Assembly (NCBI GenBank): GCA_039821145.1
Contig: JBCBOS010000004.1
Location: forward strand, 248,001-312,000
Length of the DNA: 64,000 nucleotides
Source of the DNA: JBCCSZ01 sp039821145
GTDB taxonomy: Bacteria; Bacteroidota; Bacteroidia; Chitinophagales; Saprospiraceae
Direction: 5' to 3'
Shown here: piece after piece, positions 55,601-62,436 of the stretch
Position numbering within the stretch: the stretch's first letter is position 1
Layout: every line of letters begins with the position of its first letter
Translations under genes and position numbers: made by a program
Notes under the pieces: generated by a model
Told to the model about the DNA's origin: nothing
Database searches by the model: none
What the model saw: the letters and a program-made list of their open reading frames with translations, nothing else

Positions 55601-57302
55601 AAATTGGCTGGACCAGACTGTGGGGACAATCAAAGTCCCAGTCATCCTCATCGCTGAGCAGGAGTCGGACTTGGCTGTCTTTCAGGATCAGCGCCATCCT
55701 TTCCCTGGGAAATGTTTTGTCCAAGGGGACGTAGGTGGCTCCCGACTGCAATACCCCTAAGACGGTAGGAATGAGATCAATGGATCTGTCGAGCAAAACG
55801 GCCACCCGATCTCCTTTGCCAATTCCTCGATCTTGCAAATGTGCTACAAGGCGTTTCATCCGCTTGTTGACGTCCAGGTAGCTAATGGCTTCATCCTGGT
55901 AGGCAATTGCTTTCTGGGAAGAAAACTTGTGAAGATTGTCCCTCCACAATTCCAGAAAGCTCCCTTTTGCCATTGGCCGATCCTCTCCTTTGGAAATGGC
56001 CTTGACCTCTGCCAATTGCTCTTTGGCTGTGACAGAAATTGTCTTAATGGGTTTGTCAACTGAGTCAGCAATATTTTCAAAAATGAATTGCAGAGATGTC
56101 ACCAATTCGTCAGCAATGTACTCGGGCACATAATTGCCATTGACATCGAAACGAAACTGCAGGCCCTCGCCACGATAGTCCATGATGTGAACCGAGATGG
56201 GGTCTTCTTCACTGTGATTCGACAGAGCAACGATCTCGGCCTCGTGCTGAGCAAACTCATTTTGATAAGAAAAACGCTCATAGGAAATTCTGACATCGTA
56301 CAATCGATTTCCCTCGTAGGCCAATGCCTTGATGATGTCAGCTTGCTGAAACTTTTGGTGCCTCAACAGGCGAAAAGCTTCTCGTTTGATTTGTCGACTC
56401 AGCTCTGAAAAAGACAGATCAGCATCTATATGGATTTGCAGGGGGAGCAAATTGATCAAGGGGCCAAACACTTTTCGATCGGCCCGACTCAGTCTGTTCA
56501 AAACGGGGGTTCCAATGTTGATTTCTTCGGCAAAAGAAAAGCGAGAAAGCACCACAGCAAAACCTGCCAACAAGAGGTGAAATGGGCTGATGTTTTCATC
56601 GGCCGCAATGGACTGCAGACCTTGCCAAATCTCCTTGGACAGATGCAAGCTCTTGTCGTAGAAAACCCCATCTTGATTTTGCTGATGATAAATCAGTTGA
56701 GGGAAGCCCGCATATTTTTCCTTCCAATAAGCTTGGTCCTGCAAAAATACATCGGACTGATGATAGGCTTTTTCTTTCTCGATTTGCTGGACAAATGCAT
56801 TGGTAGTGGTTGCCGGATCAATGCCCAGTCCTTTTGCCATGGAAGCATAAATATCGCCGAGTTCATTGAAAAGCAATTGAAAGGAATAGCCATCTGCAAT
56901 GAGGTGGTGCAGTTTGGTGTACCAAATGAAAGCATCGGAATCAATCTTGATGAGCCAGATGGCAAAGAGCCGTTCATCCCGTTCCAGATCGAAGGGAATG
57001 TCAAAATCTTTGTGAATGGCATCCAAAGCATCTTGTTTGCTCTTCTTCTCAATGAACTGGATTCCAGCCTCAAAGTCGTTGTCCTGAAAAATCAGAAATG
57101 GGCGACCGTTTTCTTCTCGAAAAACACTGTTCAACAAAGGGTGTCTCTTCGAAAAAATCGACAAAGATTTCACGGCCAAATCCATTTCAAGCGCACCATT
57201 GACAATGGCGTAACCACCAATGTTGTATTTCGGAGAATGGGGCGTCAATTTTTGGTCCAGCCAAATGTATTTCTGAAGAGAAGAAATGTCACTCTTGTTC
57301 AT
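46698..57302 (-). CDS. NRPS subunit A: C-A-T-C-A-T-C-A-T-C
   Basis: This 3534-residue synthetase starts at MNKSDISSLQKYIWL. An N-terminal condensation domain (HHLIADG) suggests an acyl starter. Module 1 A (~455-960) code DTESIGTVCK resembles the lysine code of the bacitracin synthetase (DAESIGSVCK, from memory). Module 2 A (~1500-2000) reads DALYIVAVCK, probably aromatic. Module 3 A (~2530-3020) reads DLYNNALTYK, like small-residue (Ala-type) codes. Carriers lie near 966, 2010 and 3034 (all LGGHSL). C2 has HHLIHDG, C3 HHIIGDG, and the C-terminal C4 HHIIGDM. Specificities are read by eye against GrsA and are only indicative. It is the first gene of the operon. Confidence 0.95.
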   Translation of the reverse strand: MNKSDISSLQKYIWLDQKLTPHSPKYNIGGYAIVNGALEMDLAVKSLSIFSKRHPLLNSVFREENGRPFLIFQDNDFEAGIQFIEKKSKQDALDAIHKDFDIPFDLERDERLFAIWLIKIDSDAFIWYTKLHHLIADGYSFQLLFNELGDIYASMAKGLGIDPATTTNAFVQQIEKEKAYHQSDVFLQDQAYWKEKYAGFPQLIYHQQNQDGVFYDKSLHLSKEIWQGLQSIAADENISPFHLLLAGFAVVLSRFSFAEEINIGTPVLNRLSRADRKVFGPLINLLPLQIHIDADLSFSELSRQIKREAFRLLRHQKFQQADIIKALAYEGNRLYDVRISYERFSYQNEFAQHEAEIVALSNHSEEDPISVHIMDYRGEGLQFRFDVNGNYVPEYIADELVTSLQFIFENIADSVDKPIKTISVTAKEQLAEVKAISKGEDRPMAKGSFLELWRDNLHKFSSQKAIAYQDEAISYLDVNKRMKRLVAHLQDRGIGKGDRVAVLLDRSIDLIPTVLGVLQSGATYVPLDKTFPRERMALILKDSQVRLLLSDEDDWDFDCPHSLVQPIFEEEVGSTKVVSISPEDEAYIIYTSGSTGRPKGVSIRHESLIDYATTFSTYFRLTASDCVIQQSALVFDTSVEEIFPILTVGGKLLVAESPKDFHSLLQECSRHEVTLLSTNPFVVQYLSDHQADYELQLRILISGGDVLKREQVDHLLDSMEVYNTYGPTESTVCATYHKIRAEDVQVPIGKPIANRDVFLLNDQHLLPKGALGEIALAGMGLANGYLNQDQLTAALFVEVDGKRMYKTGDLGRWNEQGELLFQGRKDSQLSFRGYRIEPQEIEQAIKEITPSVRACHVSMREWQQAPALIAYVSASGQVDVDSLLKSLKKKLPAHMIPNHVLLLDAFPLNASGKIDSKRLPLPEKILAKAAMVFPSTAVEYEMANIWKKLLNLEEVDIHSSFFALGGHSLLANQFIGIIREERKQDISLREFYEAPTIYEAAKLLETKEISHSFQLEKAPKQELYPLSYPQERLWFLDQLNQDNKSYYVPRAIKMRGQMNLKRIEKAFTLLTEKHEILRTVFPVVNGIPHQKILPPYYFSIPLHSLENLSPQEQEAEIQDFIFQEGNRLFDLEKGPLLRVYILRKSERENILVFCEHHLIHDGWTQGILLREFIDVYSKLIEDENFQIEIPRLQFKDFSHWQKSFFDDERLDSHLSFWKQKLEGHIPVLPLPQKCKRPLQISGNGKLLIRTIDEEWSDKIRAFSVAHGATLFISMLAAFKLTLSRFSNESDICIGTAVANRRLASIENVLGMVINTIALRTQLDGTDSLGAALDKIKQTCFEAYTHEDTPFGKVVEHLSPTRSLGLMPLFQYMFSFMNTPSRNLFLPDLELEVIDSHNLTAKFDINVVVVTPFEQALQEGLEERNRTIMVEWEYNSDIYSEEVMNQMFDAYFAILETMVSSPSVPYKEVPCMGAEQRRELLEVFNDTKADYPKEKTVVDLFREQVERRPEANALVHADKLLTYRELEHLSNGLANHLMDSVGQLKKEAIIGIQLQRSEWVVVSMLAILKAGAAYVSIDPDFPQKRIEYILQDANCPIVIDKDFIDAFAAGPFDPTAPAAEISVDQLAYLIYTSGSTGTPKGIMIEHGSLSNLVFDYQMGVHRTSLSCKTVFDASVLEIMTSITSGSTLFIPEEEIIYNPQEYADFICENKISHCYLHPMHLEEIAERLATYDDLHLQHIFIGVEGIKPSSVEWYFDNKIKILNAYGPTECTVCASYYRVENLADITTPNIPIGKPLSNCQLYILDGQSNRLQPKGVIGELCISGAGLSRGYLNLPDLTDKAFIPHPFKEGERLYKTGDLAKWLPDGNIEFLGRKDTQVKLRGHRIELGEIEHVLMNQQAVTQAVAIIVKQKEEKYLAAYLVGEEEMDVAALKDSLHAYLPAYMIPNHLIQLDSIPLTPNGKIDRKALPKIQLGADEKEYVAPRNEIEAQLVAIWQEVLDVEKVGITDNFFALGGHSLKVTQLINRMNQQLSFTIGVKEIFTNPSIASLSERMTRQEVAGITRFAERDYYPLSAAQKRLWILSQFDGGNKAYSIPGVFKMVGYLDAEVLEKSFRYLMGRHESLRTRFVKRNGTVHQQIVEERDLAFAMEQARVSEQEAKDGIHSFYQEEFDLEQAPLLKARILQTDAHTHYLLFAIHHIIGDGWSMEVFAKELIQVYNQLLAGRRVALPTLAMQYKDYVLWMESEEQQAKLSKQGAYWEQKLLGELPVLELPSYKGRPPVKTYHGATKLYDFPKEWSDKLRAFAKREGATLYMGLLSAINGLFHRYTGATDILLGTPIAGRGHADLENQIGLYINTLAIRTTFDAKVGFASLLKVQKQTLLEAYEHQEYPFEKLLEKTAVQRDTSRSALFDVLVILQNQQETSIDMDGLQISAYQEISRSVSQFDMTFSFSEDERGIHLRLEYNTDIYEAEQINALCSHLEGFLKAAVAEPDKPIDSLAYLRAEEEKEILQLFNDTAVDYPAGQTIISLFRDQLAKTPDAVAVIHDQKQLTYQELEHLSNALANDLLATGPIEKETLVGVALERSEWLVISLLAVLKTGGAYVPIDPSHPAQRIAYLKEDSQCALVVTEEYLSAFSEREKDARKPTVELDCQQLAYLIYTSGSTGQPKGVMIEHQNVVALLHWSIKQFGMDGFDTAYFSTSHCFDLSVYEIFYPLSIGKSVRVVENGLSIPRHLEKDKNVLINAVPSVIRSLLDSQVDLSAVSILNLAGEVVPPSFSRKLPLAEMDVYNLYGPSEDTTYSSWYLIKEETDGVIPIGRPIDNAKMYILSEAHQLQPKGVIGELCISGAGLSRGYWRRSELTSKTFVDHPFEPGERLYKTGDLAKWLPDGSIEFIGRKDDQIKLRGFRIELGEIENAVLQFSDDVQQAVVQLKQIGTEKELLLQYVAKSEVEKTELKQFLQQRLPSYMIPHSYMYLASMPLTPNGKIDKKALLAMASDLLVSEEHVVARGYVEKELTQIWKEVLGVEEVGVTDSFFALGGHSLLMLQLANLIQAKLGVAVQIKDFYARESIQSLAKLISSKERVPLPKIDPLAPSEVGYDISREQNRIWLASQTRDGSISHNMAFQYQLNGPLIVSHVTEAVQQVMDRHEILRTHFVLDEGGEVRQYVREAMEVEEVVSLEEYKLESTQGQLANWQHHHFDLVHGPLFRLLILQEKEDQYIFSFVMHHIIGDMLSLNLFFQEVMLRYRALSQKEKLHLPPLDIHYKDYAKWINDKLASSYFDEQKLFWQGYLRGLRRRPHWYGTKGHGGLEGHSLENSFAPELAERIKDHCRHNKQGLMSVMATALGVLIHKKTRQKDVLIGIPSSLRQHADLMGQMGLYLNVLPFRLTIDKDQDLNQLLYAASQDQIQLLEASFFPFDEIVEQFEKDHHFSLASRMDVYLNVLVNDSSYLQEVEGLSVKALKVSEQKSKFPLCVYIRQLNGELSYLIEYQTAIFTEKEMENFEQRLLKIIAQMVDDPTGRIEGIQLVDEDALPSFQL

Positions 57303-57327
57303 GTCATAGATGTTTTTGGAAAGACAT

Positions 57328-57408
57328 AAAAATCCATGGGCATTTACAGCCAATTGCTGCCATGCCAAAATTCTTAGGTTTTGCAGCGCAAATACCCATG
57401 GCATTTTT
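57328..57408 (-). promoter_or_regulatory. Long inverted repeat in the leader of the NRPS operon
   Basis: The arms at 57328-57347 (AAAAATCCATGGGCATTTAC) and 57388-57408 (GCAAATACCCATGG then CATTTTT) pair with two mismatches in the 14-bp core, plus A/T flanks. An inner GCTGC/GCAGC and AAAA/TTTT pairing extends the stem. It begins 25 bp upstream of the start codon and is followed on the minus strand by GGATTTTTATG, so it could be an attenuator-like terminator or an operator. Confidence 0.6.
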
Positions 57409-58362
57409 CTACAAAACTTACGATGGTCCTATTCTGATTATCTACTTCCTGTTCCGGGCAATCCATCAAATGAACTTGACGCCCAGACCATGTTAAAAAG
57501 GCAACTTGAAAACACACTCACAACGACAATTGTGATGCACATTCTCAAGAAAAAAATCCTTGACAAATTCCATAGAATTCATCTTTCAAAACACAATGTT
57601 CATGGATACACAAAAATTGATCGAATGAGCTATTACCTACTCGTTGTCCTATCCATTTTGTGGCAAGCAGCCCATTGAGCAGACAATTGTCATCGCTGCC
57701 TTTGAGAGAAAATTGGTTTGCGCTTTGCTGGTCAGACCGACTAGCACAGTCTCTGTGAGTTAACTGAGATTCGGGTGTGATTTAGATACTTTTCGTTGGT
57801 TTGTAGTTTTTACATGTATGCTGTCATCCTGTAGGAGGATTCTAATTTGGATTCGAAAACAAAGGTTTTATCGATTTTTTTGTACAGCCCGAGAATGGTC
57901 AATTTATTGATTGTTGAACAAGCAATTCCACAGGATGGATGCACTTGATGGCGTTCGGTCAAGAGAGCCATTGGATGAGTGAGAATGCTTTGAGGTTCTT
58001 CGCATCGAAATCCATTTTTGTCCTGGACTGACGCGATCGCAAAATTGGCATTTGTGGGCCAATACTAAACAGGCTTTTCTTTTGAAAACAGCTCAGACTT
58101 TTTTTGTAGAGAAGATTCGACACTTATAAGTAGGTATCAGCATGTGCCTAAGCTTTGATGCGCAAAAGATAGAAACTATTTGCTAAATCTGCACGTTTTT
58201 TTTCAAAAAAATAATCATCTGTAAAAAAACAAAACAAATGCAATCCTTCGTTTTTGCATACACTCTCTCGCCTCATGCATCCGCACCTCTCCCTCCGCTG
58301 CAGACACAGAGGACAAAGAACAAGTGAACAAGGCCAATGAATCAAAGAGTGGTAAAAAATGA
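57409..58362. other. Noncoding stretch upstream of the NRPS operon
   Basis: This ~950-bp A/T-rich region must contain the NRPS promoter on the minus strand. No perfect TAnnTTTG box was found in that orientation. TCACAA/TTGTGA (57518-57535) is a perfect 6-bp inverted repeat with a 6-nt spacer, oriented opposite to a CRP site. The open frames here (57310-57678 plus, 58148-58345 minus) are short and lack family features. The preceding minus-strand gene ends at 58363 with no clear terminator. Confidence 0.4.
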
Positions 58363-60402
58363 TCAGTTCTTTGGTCGATAAGGGACAGTCTTAATTTTGG
58401 GCTTGCCATGTTTTTTTGTGTATTGGTTGACGGTCTCTCTGCTCCGTTGCCGCACGTATTGCCGCACCTCTGAAGGCAGTGCCTTTTGCAAGCCCAGTAA
58501 GTATTTGTCCTCCACCTTCATGACCATGTCAAAGCTGAGACTCGGTTGATTGTTGTATACCTGTTCTACCACTTTTGCCATTTGGCCATAGGCTGCCTCC
58601 TCGCTCTGTCCGGCTCGTTTTGCCTCTTGGAAAGTTCGGATGGCATACTTGTTCAAGCAAGCAATGTCTTTGTAACAACCGAAGTTGCTTCGGTCTGCAG
58701 CGGCAGTGGTCGGTGCAGCAGGCACAGTGGAGGAGGGCGCGGCAGCAGTAGCGGTTTGCTTGGGAGGAGTCGCCGCCTTTTTTGGCTGCAGGGCAGTTGC
58801 TTCTTCCTTCGTCAAATAGCGGGTGGGCAAAAGTTGATTGGCTTTGGTGACCATGGCATCTTTCAGAAAGAGTCGATCATCTCCCTGTTGAAACAAGGCG
58901 TCTTGCTGGGACAGTTTTACAATGGTTGCCCCTTTGTGGTCGATGAGCTTTCCATCTCTGAAGACCATGATCTCTGGTTGGCCTTCCTTGTTGGTGGCAA
59001 ACATCCAATAGGTATTCTTTTCCGTCGGCGGCAGTTTTTGCAATGGAAGAATTTCACTTTGCGCTGAGGGGCTCCAGTTGTAGGTGTAGCTCTGCTCCGT
59101 TGCCGGATCAAAAATCAATCCCAGATCAGAAGTAACAGAAGTCTGTTCAAAAGAAGAGATCAGTTGGTGATTGCCAAAAATGAAGAAGCGACCGGCAGAA
59201 GATTTGAGTAGGTAGTCATCTCCGGGCACAGCACCCATTGACCGTGCCTCGTGGAGGTCTCCGTTTTTGATGAGTTTGTAATCAACCAATTCAATCAGGG
59301 TGTTCTTTTCGGGATAGTGAATGAACGCACTATTGGTACTGAGGTCGCCCAAAAAGCGAACGCCCTTGGAAATGTTCTTGTTGTTGCGATTGAATGCCTT
59401 GAACTGATTCTTGTCCAGCAGGCGCCGATAGTAAAATTGCTCCTCAGAGGGTACAAACTTCTTCTCTGTCCAAATGGTCTCTTTGTCATAGTCATCACTG
59501 CCACTGACAAACCCATCGCTGTAGGTGATTCGCCGCTGCTCATAAGACTCCAGCATGCCGCTGCTCTTCCGAAATTCAGCCTTGCTGATCCAGTTGCCTC
59601 TCTTGTCGTATTCGTACACCCATTCGTACAAAATGGGAATCCCGATCATGTGCGCAGTGGACCGCAGTACGGTACCATCTTCTTTGACATAGATATATGC
59701 CAGCTCTGCCCTGCTTTTGGAAGCATCCTCTCCTGTAATGGACTTCTCGATGCGCACCTTTGTACATTCTTCTCCATTGATCCGATATGGCTCACTGTGG
59801 TACTTGAGGATGCGGGTCTCCTGTACATTTCCGTTGAGGTACGTCACCGTCAAACTGTTGTCAACCCTCTTGTCGGTACTTCCCTCTACATAAGTATGGG
59901 CTAGGTCATAGCTGATGTCCCCTCTCTTGTCGTATTTTTGATAGGTGACCAAGCGCCGGTGTTCATCGTAGCGCAGGATTTCTTTTGAAAGGTTGAGAAT
60001 TGGATCGGCCATGTCGTATTCTGCGACAATTTTCCCATCCTTGTATTCATAGGTCACTACCTTCGTCCTCGTCACCTTGCCTGTCTTTTGGTCCAACTCC
60101 TTTGTTTCTCTCCGACGCACTGTTCCATCGGCTCCATACGAGTAGGCAATCTCAGAATCTCCAAAGGCCCCCTTTGAGGAGGTGCGCACCAGCTGACTCC
60201 CTTGGTAGGTTTTAATGCTGTAAAAATGAAAATATATCCCACTGAACCTACTAGAACCGCGCTGGCGAATTTCCCTTACCTCTCCCTTCCAATCTTTCAC
60301 CATGCCCTCCACAGCAAGCTCACCTGTCAAGGCGATGGGTTGTGCGGATACAGTGCCGATGGCCAGCCAAAACAATGCAACGATGAGAATCTCCTTTTTC
60401 AT
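58363..60402 (-). CDS. Secreted protein of unknown function with YD-like repeats
   Basis: This 679-residue protein starts at MKKEILIVALFWLAIGTVSAQ, a signal peptide. The first ~330 residues repeat strand patterns such as YEYKDGKIVAEYD, LRYDEHRRLVTYQKYDKRG and YEYDKRGNWISKAEF, which resemble the short YD/toxin-type repeats of cell-surface proteins but are few in number. The middle has a MORN-like or propeller-like character (NTYWMFATNKEGQPEIMVFRDGK). A Pro/Thr/Ala linker (~555-580) leads to a C-terminal helical region. No sorting domain is visible, so it is probably periplasmic. No specific function can be assigned. Confidence 0.75.
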   Translation of the reverse strand: MKKEILIVALFWLAIGTVSAQPIALTGELAVEGMVKDWKGEVREIRQRGSSRFSGIYFHFYSIKTYQGSQLVRTSSKGAFGDSEIAYSYGADGTVRRRETKELDQKTGKVTRTKVVTYEYKDGKIVAEYDMADPILNLSKEILRYDEHRRLVTYQKYDKRGDISYDLAHTYVEGSTDKRVDNSLTVTYLNGNVQETRILKYHSEPYRINGEECTKVRIEKSITGEDASKSRAELAYIYVKEDGTVLRSTAHMIGIPILYEWVYEYDKRGNWISKAEFRKSSGMLESYEQRRITYSDGFVSGSDDYDKETIWTEKKFVPSEEQFYYRRLLDKNQFKAFNRNNKNISKGVRFLGDLSTNSAFIHYPEKNTLIELVDYKLIKNGDLHEARSMGAVPGDDYLLKSSAGRFFIFGNHQLISSFEQTSVTSDLGLIFDPATEQSYTYNWSPSAQSEILPLQKLPPTEKNTYWMFATNKEGQPEIMVFRDGKLIDHKGATIVKLSQQDALFQQGDDRLFLKDAMVTKANQLLPTRYLTKEEATALQPKKAATPPKQTATAAAPSSTVPAAPTTAAADRSNFGCYKDIACLNKYAIRTFQEAKRAGQSEEAAYGQMAKVVEQVYNNQPSLSFDMVMKVEDKYLLGLQKALPSEVRQYVRQRSRETVNQYTKKHGKPKIKTVPYRPKN

Positions 60403-60895
60403 AATCTATCTGATTTTGCCGCTCTAGTCCTACGTGCCATACCAATACCGTACAGCATTTGCCATTCATCTGTCGACTGCTATGTAAAGGGGACACAAAA
60501 GGATTACAAAAGTACCAGGCCAAGGGGAGTATGGACCTGTGCATGTACATTGTGCAGATGGAGAAGATGCATGGGACTATTGGATTTCTTCCAAAACTAG
60601 GGCCACCATCCTCCTGAGTCAATACTACTTTGGTAGTATATTTTGGACCAATGTCCATCACCCAAGACCAGACCATCCATCGAAAGTCCTCCTCCACTCA
60701 ACAAAAGAAGCAATGCAAAACCGTGAATTGATTGATCCTTCAATTCACTTTAACATCCTTCACAATCATTTGTTATTCACAATTCCAAAACCAAATATTG
60801 ATCAATCATTTAGCAAAATTGTAGTATTCTATATTCCATAAATCATTTTACACCATATTTTTCTACCATTATTCACCATCGAACCAGAAAACACC
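60403..60895. promoter_or_regulatory. Divergent intergenic region with two perfect inverted repeats
   Basis: This 493-bp spacer lies between the secreted protein gene (minus) and the aldehyde dehydrogenase (plus). ATACTAC-TTTG-GTAGTAT (60623-60640) and GTGAATTGA-N8-TCAATTCAC (60723-60748) are perfect palindromes. The second, 148 bp before the dehydrogenase ATG, is a candidate operator. The 3' 120 bp are very A/T-rich, as in a promoter. No perfect TAnnTTTG box was identified. Confidence 0.5.
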
Positions 60896-62338
60896 ATGGC
60901 AGTTATCGCAGATACGTATTCCTTTATGATCAATGGGCAAGCCATCGCCGCTGCTCAAACCTTCGAAGTCAAAAACCCCGCAACGGGCGAGCTCATTGGC
61001 CATGCCCCCATCTCCAGCCCCGAGCAAGTGGCACAAGCCGTCGCCGCTGCCAGAGCAGCCCAACCGGCATGGGCCGCCAAATCTGATGAGGAACGCAAAG
61101 AAATTCTCCAAAAAGTTGCCCAAGTCCTCAGTGAAAACACCGAATACCTGGCCAAGTGGATCACCCAGGAACAAGGCAAACCCATGGCAGGTCCCGGCTC
61201 CATGTTCGAAATGCAAGCCTGTCTGGGTTGGACACAAGTCCCTGCCTCCCTCGACCTCCCCGTCGAAGTCGTCTTCGAAGATGACAGCCGACGAGACGAA
61301 TTGCATCGCAGACCCATCGGTGTCATCGGTGCCATCTCCCCCTGGAATTGGCCCTTGATGATCGCCATTTGGCAAATCATTCCCTCTCTCAGAACCGGCA
61401 ATACAGTGGTCATCAAACCCTCTGAATACACGCCCATCGGTACCCTGGAGATGGTGCGACTCATGAATACCGTCCTCCCCGCTGGTGTCCTCAATACCAT
61501 CTCCGGAGACGGCAGCGTAGGAGCTCATCTGGTTCAAAACCAAGACGTGGACAAGATCATGTTTACCGGATCAACCCGGACAGCCCGCAAAATCATCGAG
61601 GCATCCGGGGGCAACATGGCCCGACTCACTTTGGAATGTGGTGGCAACGACCCAGCCATCATCCTGCCTGGTACACAAATGGCGTCCCGCGCAGGCGATC
61701 TGTTCTGGGGCGCCTTCATCAACATGGGCCAGACCTGTGCCTGTGCCAAGAGATTGTATGTACATGAAGACGATTACCAACAGGTCGTCACCGCCCTGGA
61801 TTCTGTCGCTGGCCAAATGCCAATGGGCAACGGCATGGAAGAAGGCATTGTACTGGGTCCCATCCAAAACCAAATGCAGTTTGACAAAGTCAATGAACTC
61901 GTAGAAGATGCCAAGTCCAACGGGGCCAGCATCATCCGAGGAGGCAGCCCCATGGGAGGATCGGGCCATTTCTATCCCATCACCCTCGTGGGCGACATAG
62001 ACAATGGCGCCAGATTGGTGGACGAAGAACAATTCGGTCCAGTATTGCCCATCATTCGCTACAAAACAGTGGAAGAAGCCATCCAAAAGGCCAATGACAC
62101 AACGACTGGCTTGGGTGCCTCTGTATGGGGCGACGACCTGGAGGCGGCGGCCAAAGTAGCTGCTCGCATCGAGTCTGGCACAGTTTGGATCAACCAACAT
62201 GGGACCATTCACCCGATGGTACCCTTCGGAGGAATGAAGGACTCTGGCTATGGCGTCGAATTTGGTGTCGAGGGCTTGAAGGCCGTCACACAACCTCAGG
62301 TCATCAGCATCAAAAAAGCAGCTACAGCGGAAGCGTAA
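60896..62338 (+). CDS. NAD(P)-dependent aldehyde dehydrogenase
   Basis: This 480-residue enzyme oxidises aldehydes to acids. The catalytic residues are N151 (SPWNWP), E247 (LECGGNDP) and C281 (GQTCACAKR). The Rossmann NAD-binding motif FTGST lies near residue 223. The sequence ECGGN instead of the common ELGGK is somewhat unusual. It ends 98 bp before a GMC oxidoreductase, which makes aldehydes from alcohols, so the pair may run an alcohol-to-acid route. Choline to betaine is a possibility, but other alcohols fit equally well. Start MAVIADTYSFMINGQ is clear. Confidence 0.93.
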   Translation: MAVIADTYSFMINGQAIAAAQTFEVKNPATGELIGHAPISSPEQVAQAVAAARAAQPAWAAKSDEERKEILQKVAQVLSENTEYLAKWITQEQGKPMAGPGSMFEMQACLGWTQVPASLDLPVEVVFEDDSRRDELHRRPIGVIGAISPWNWPLMIAIWQIIPSLRTGNTVVIKPSEYTPIGTLEMVRLMNTVLPAGVLNTISGDGSVGAHLVQNQDVDKIMFTGSTRTARKIIEASGGNMARLTLECGGNDPAIILPGTQMASRAGDLFWGAFINMGQTCACAKRLYVHEDDYQQVVTALDSVAGQMPMGNGMEEGIVLGPIQNQMQFDKVNELVEDAKSNGASIIRGGSPMGGSGHFYPITLVGDIDNGARLVDEEQFGPVLPIIRYKTVEEAIQKANDTTTGLGASVWGDDLEAAAKVAARIESGTVWINQHGTIHPMVPFGGMKDSGYGVEFGVEGLKAVTQPQVISIKKAATAEA

Positions 62339-62436
62339 ATTTGTAAACTCTCTTCTGCACAAGGGTTTTCCATCTGGACAATCAGCCGAGCATCCAGACC
62401 GAAAATCCTTGTGCTCCACTCAAAAAAGAACCACAT

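Noticed and set aside
57518..57535. CRP-like inverted repeat TCACAA-N6-TTGTGA
   Set aside because: The half sites are in the reverse order from the CRP consensus, so it was not called as a CRP site.
57310..57678. 122-residue plus-strand frame upstream of the NRPS operon
   Set aside because: Overlaps the start of the synthetase gene and the hairpin, with no family features.
58055..58075. CAATACTA (TAGTATTG on minus), identical to the precursor 2 -7 box
   Set aside because: The 17-bp upstream box is absent at the required 10-bp spacing.
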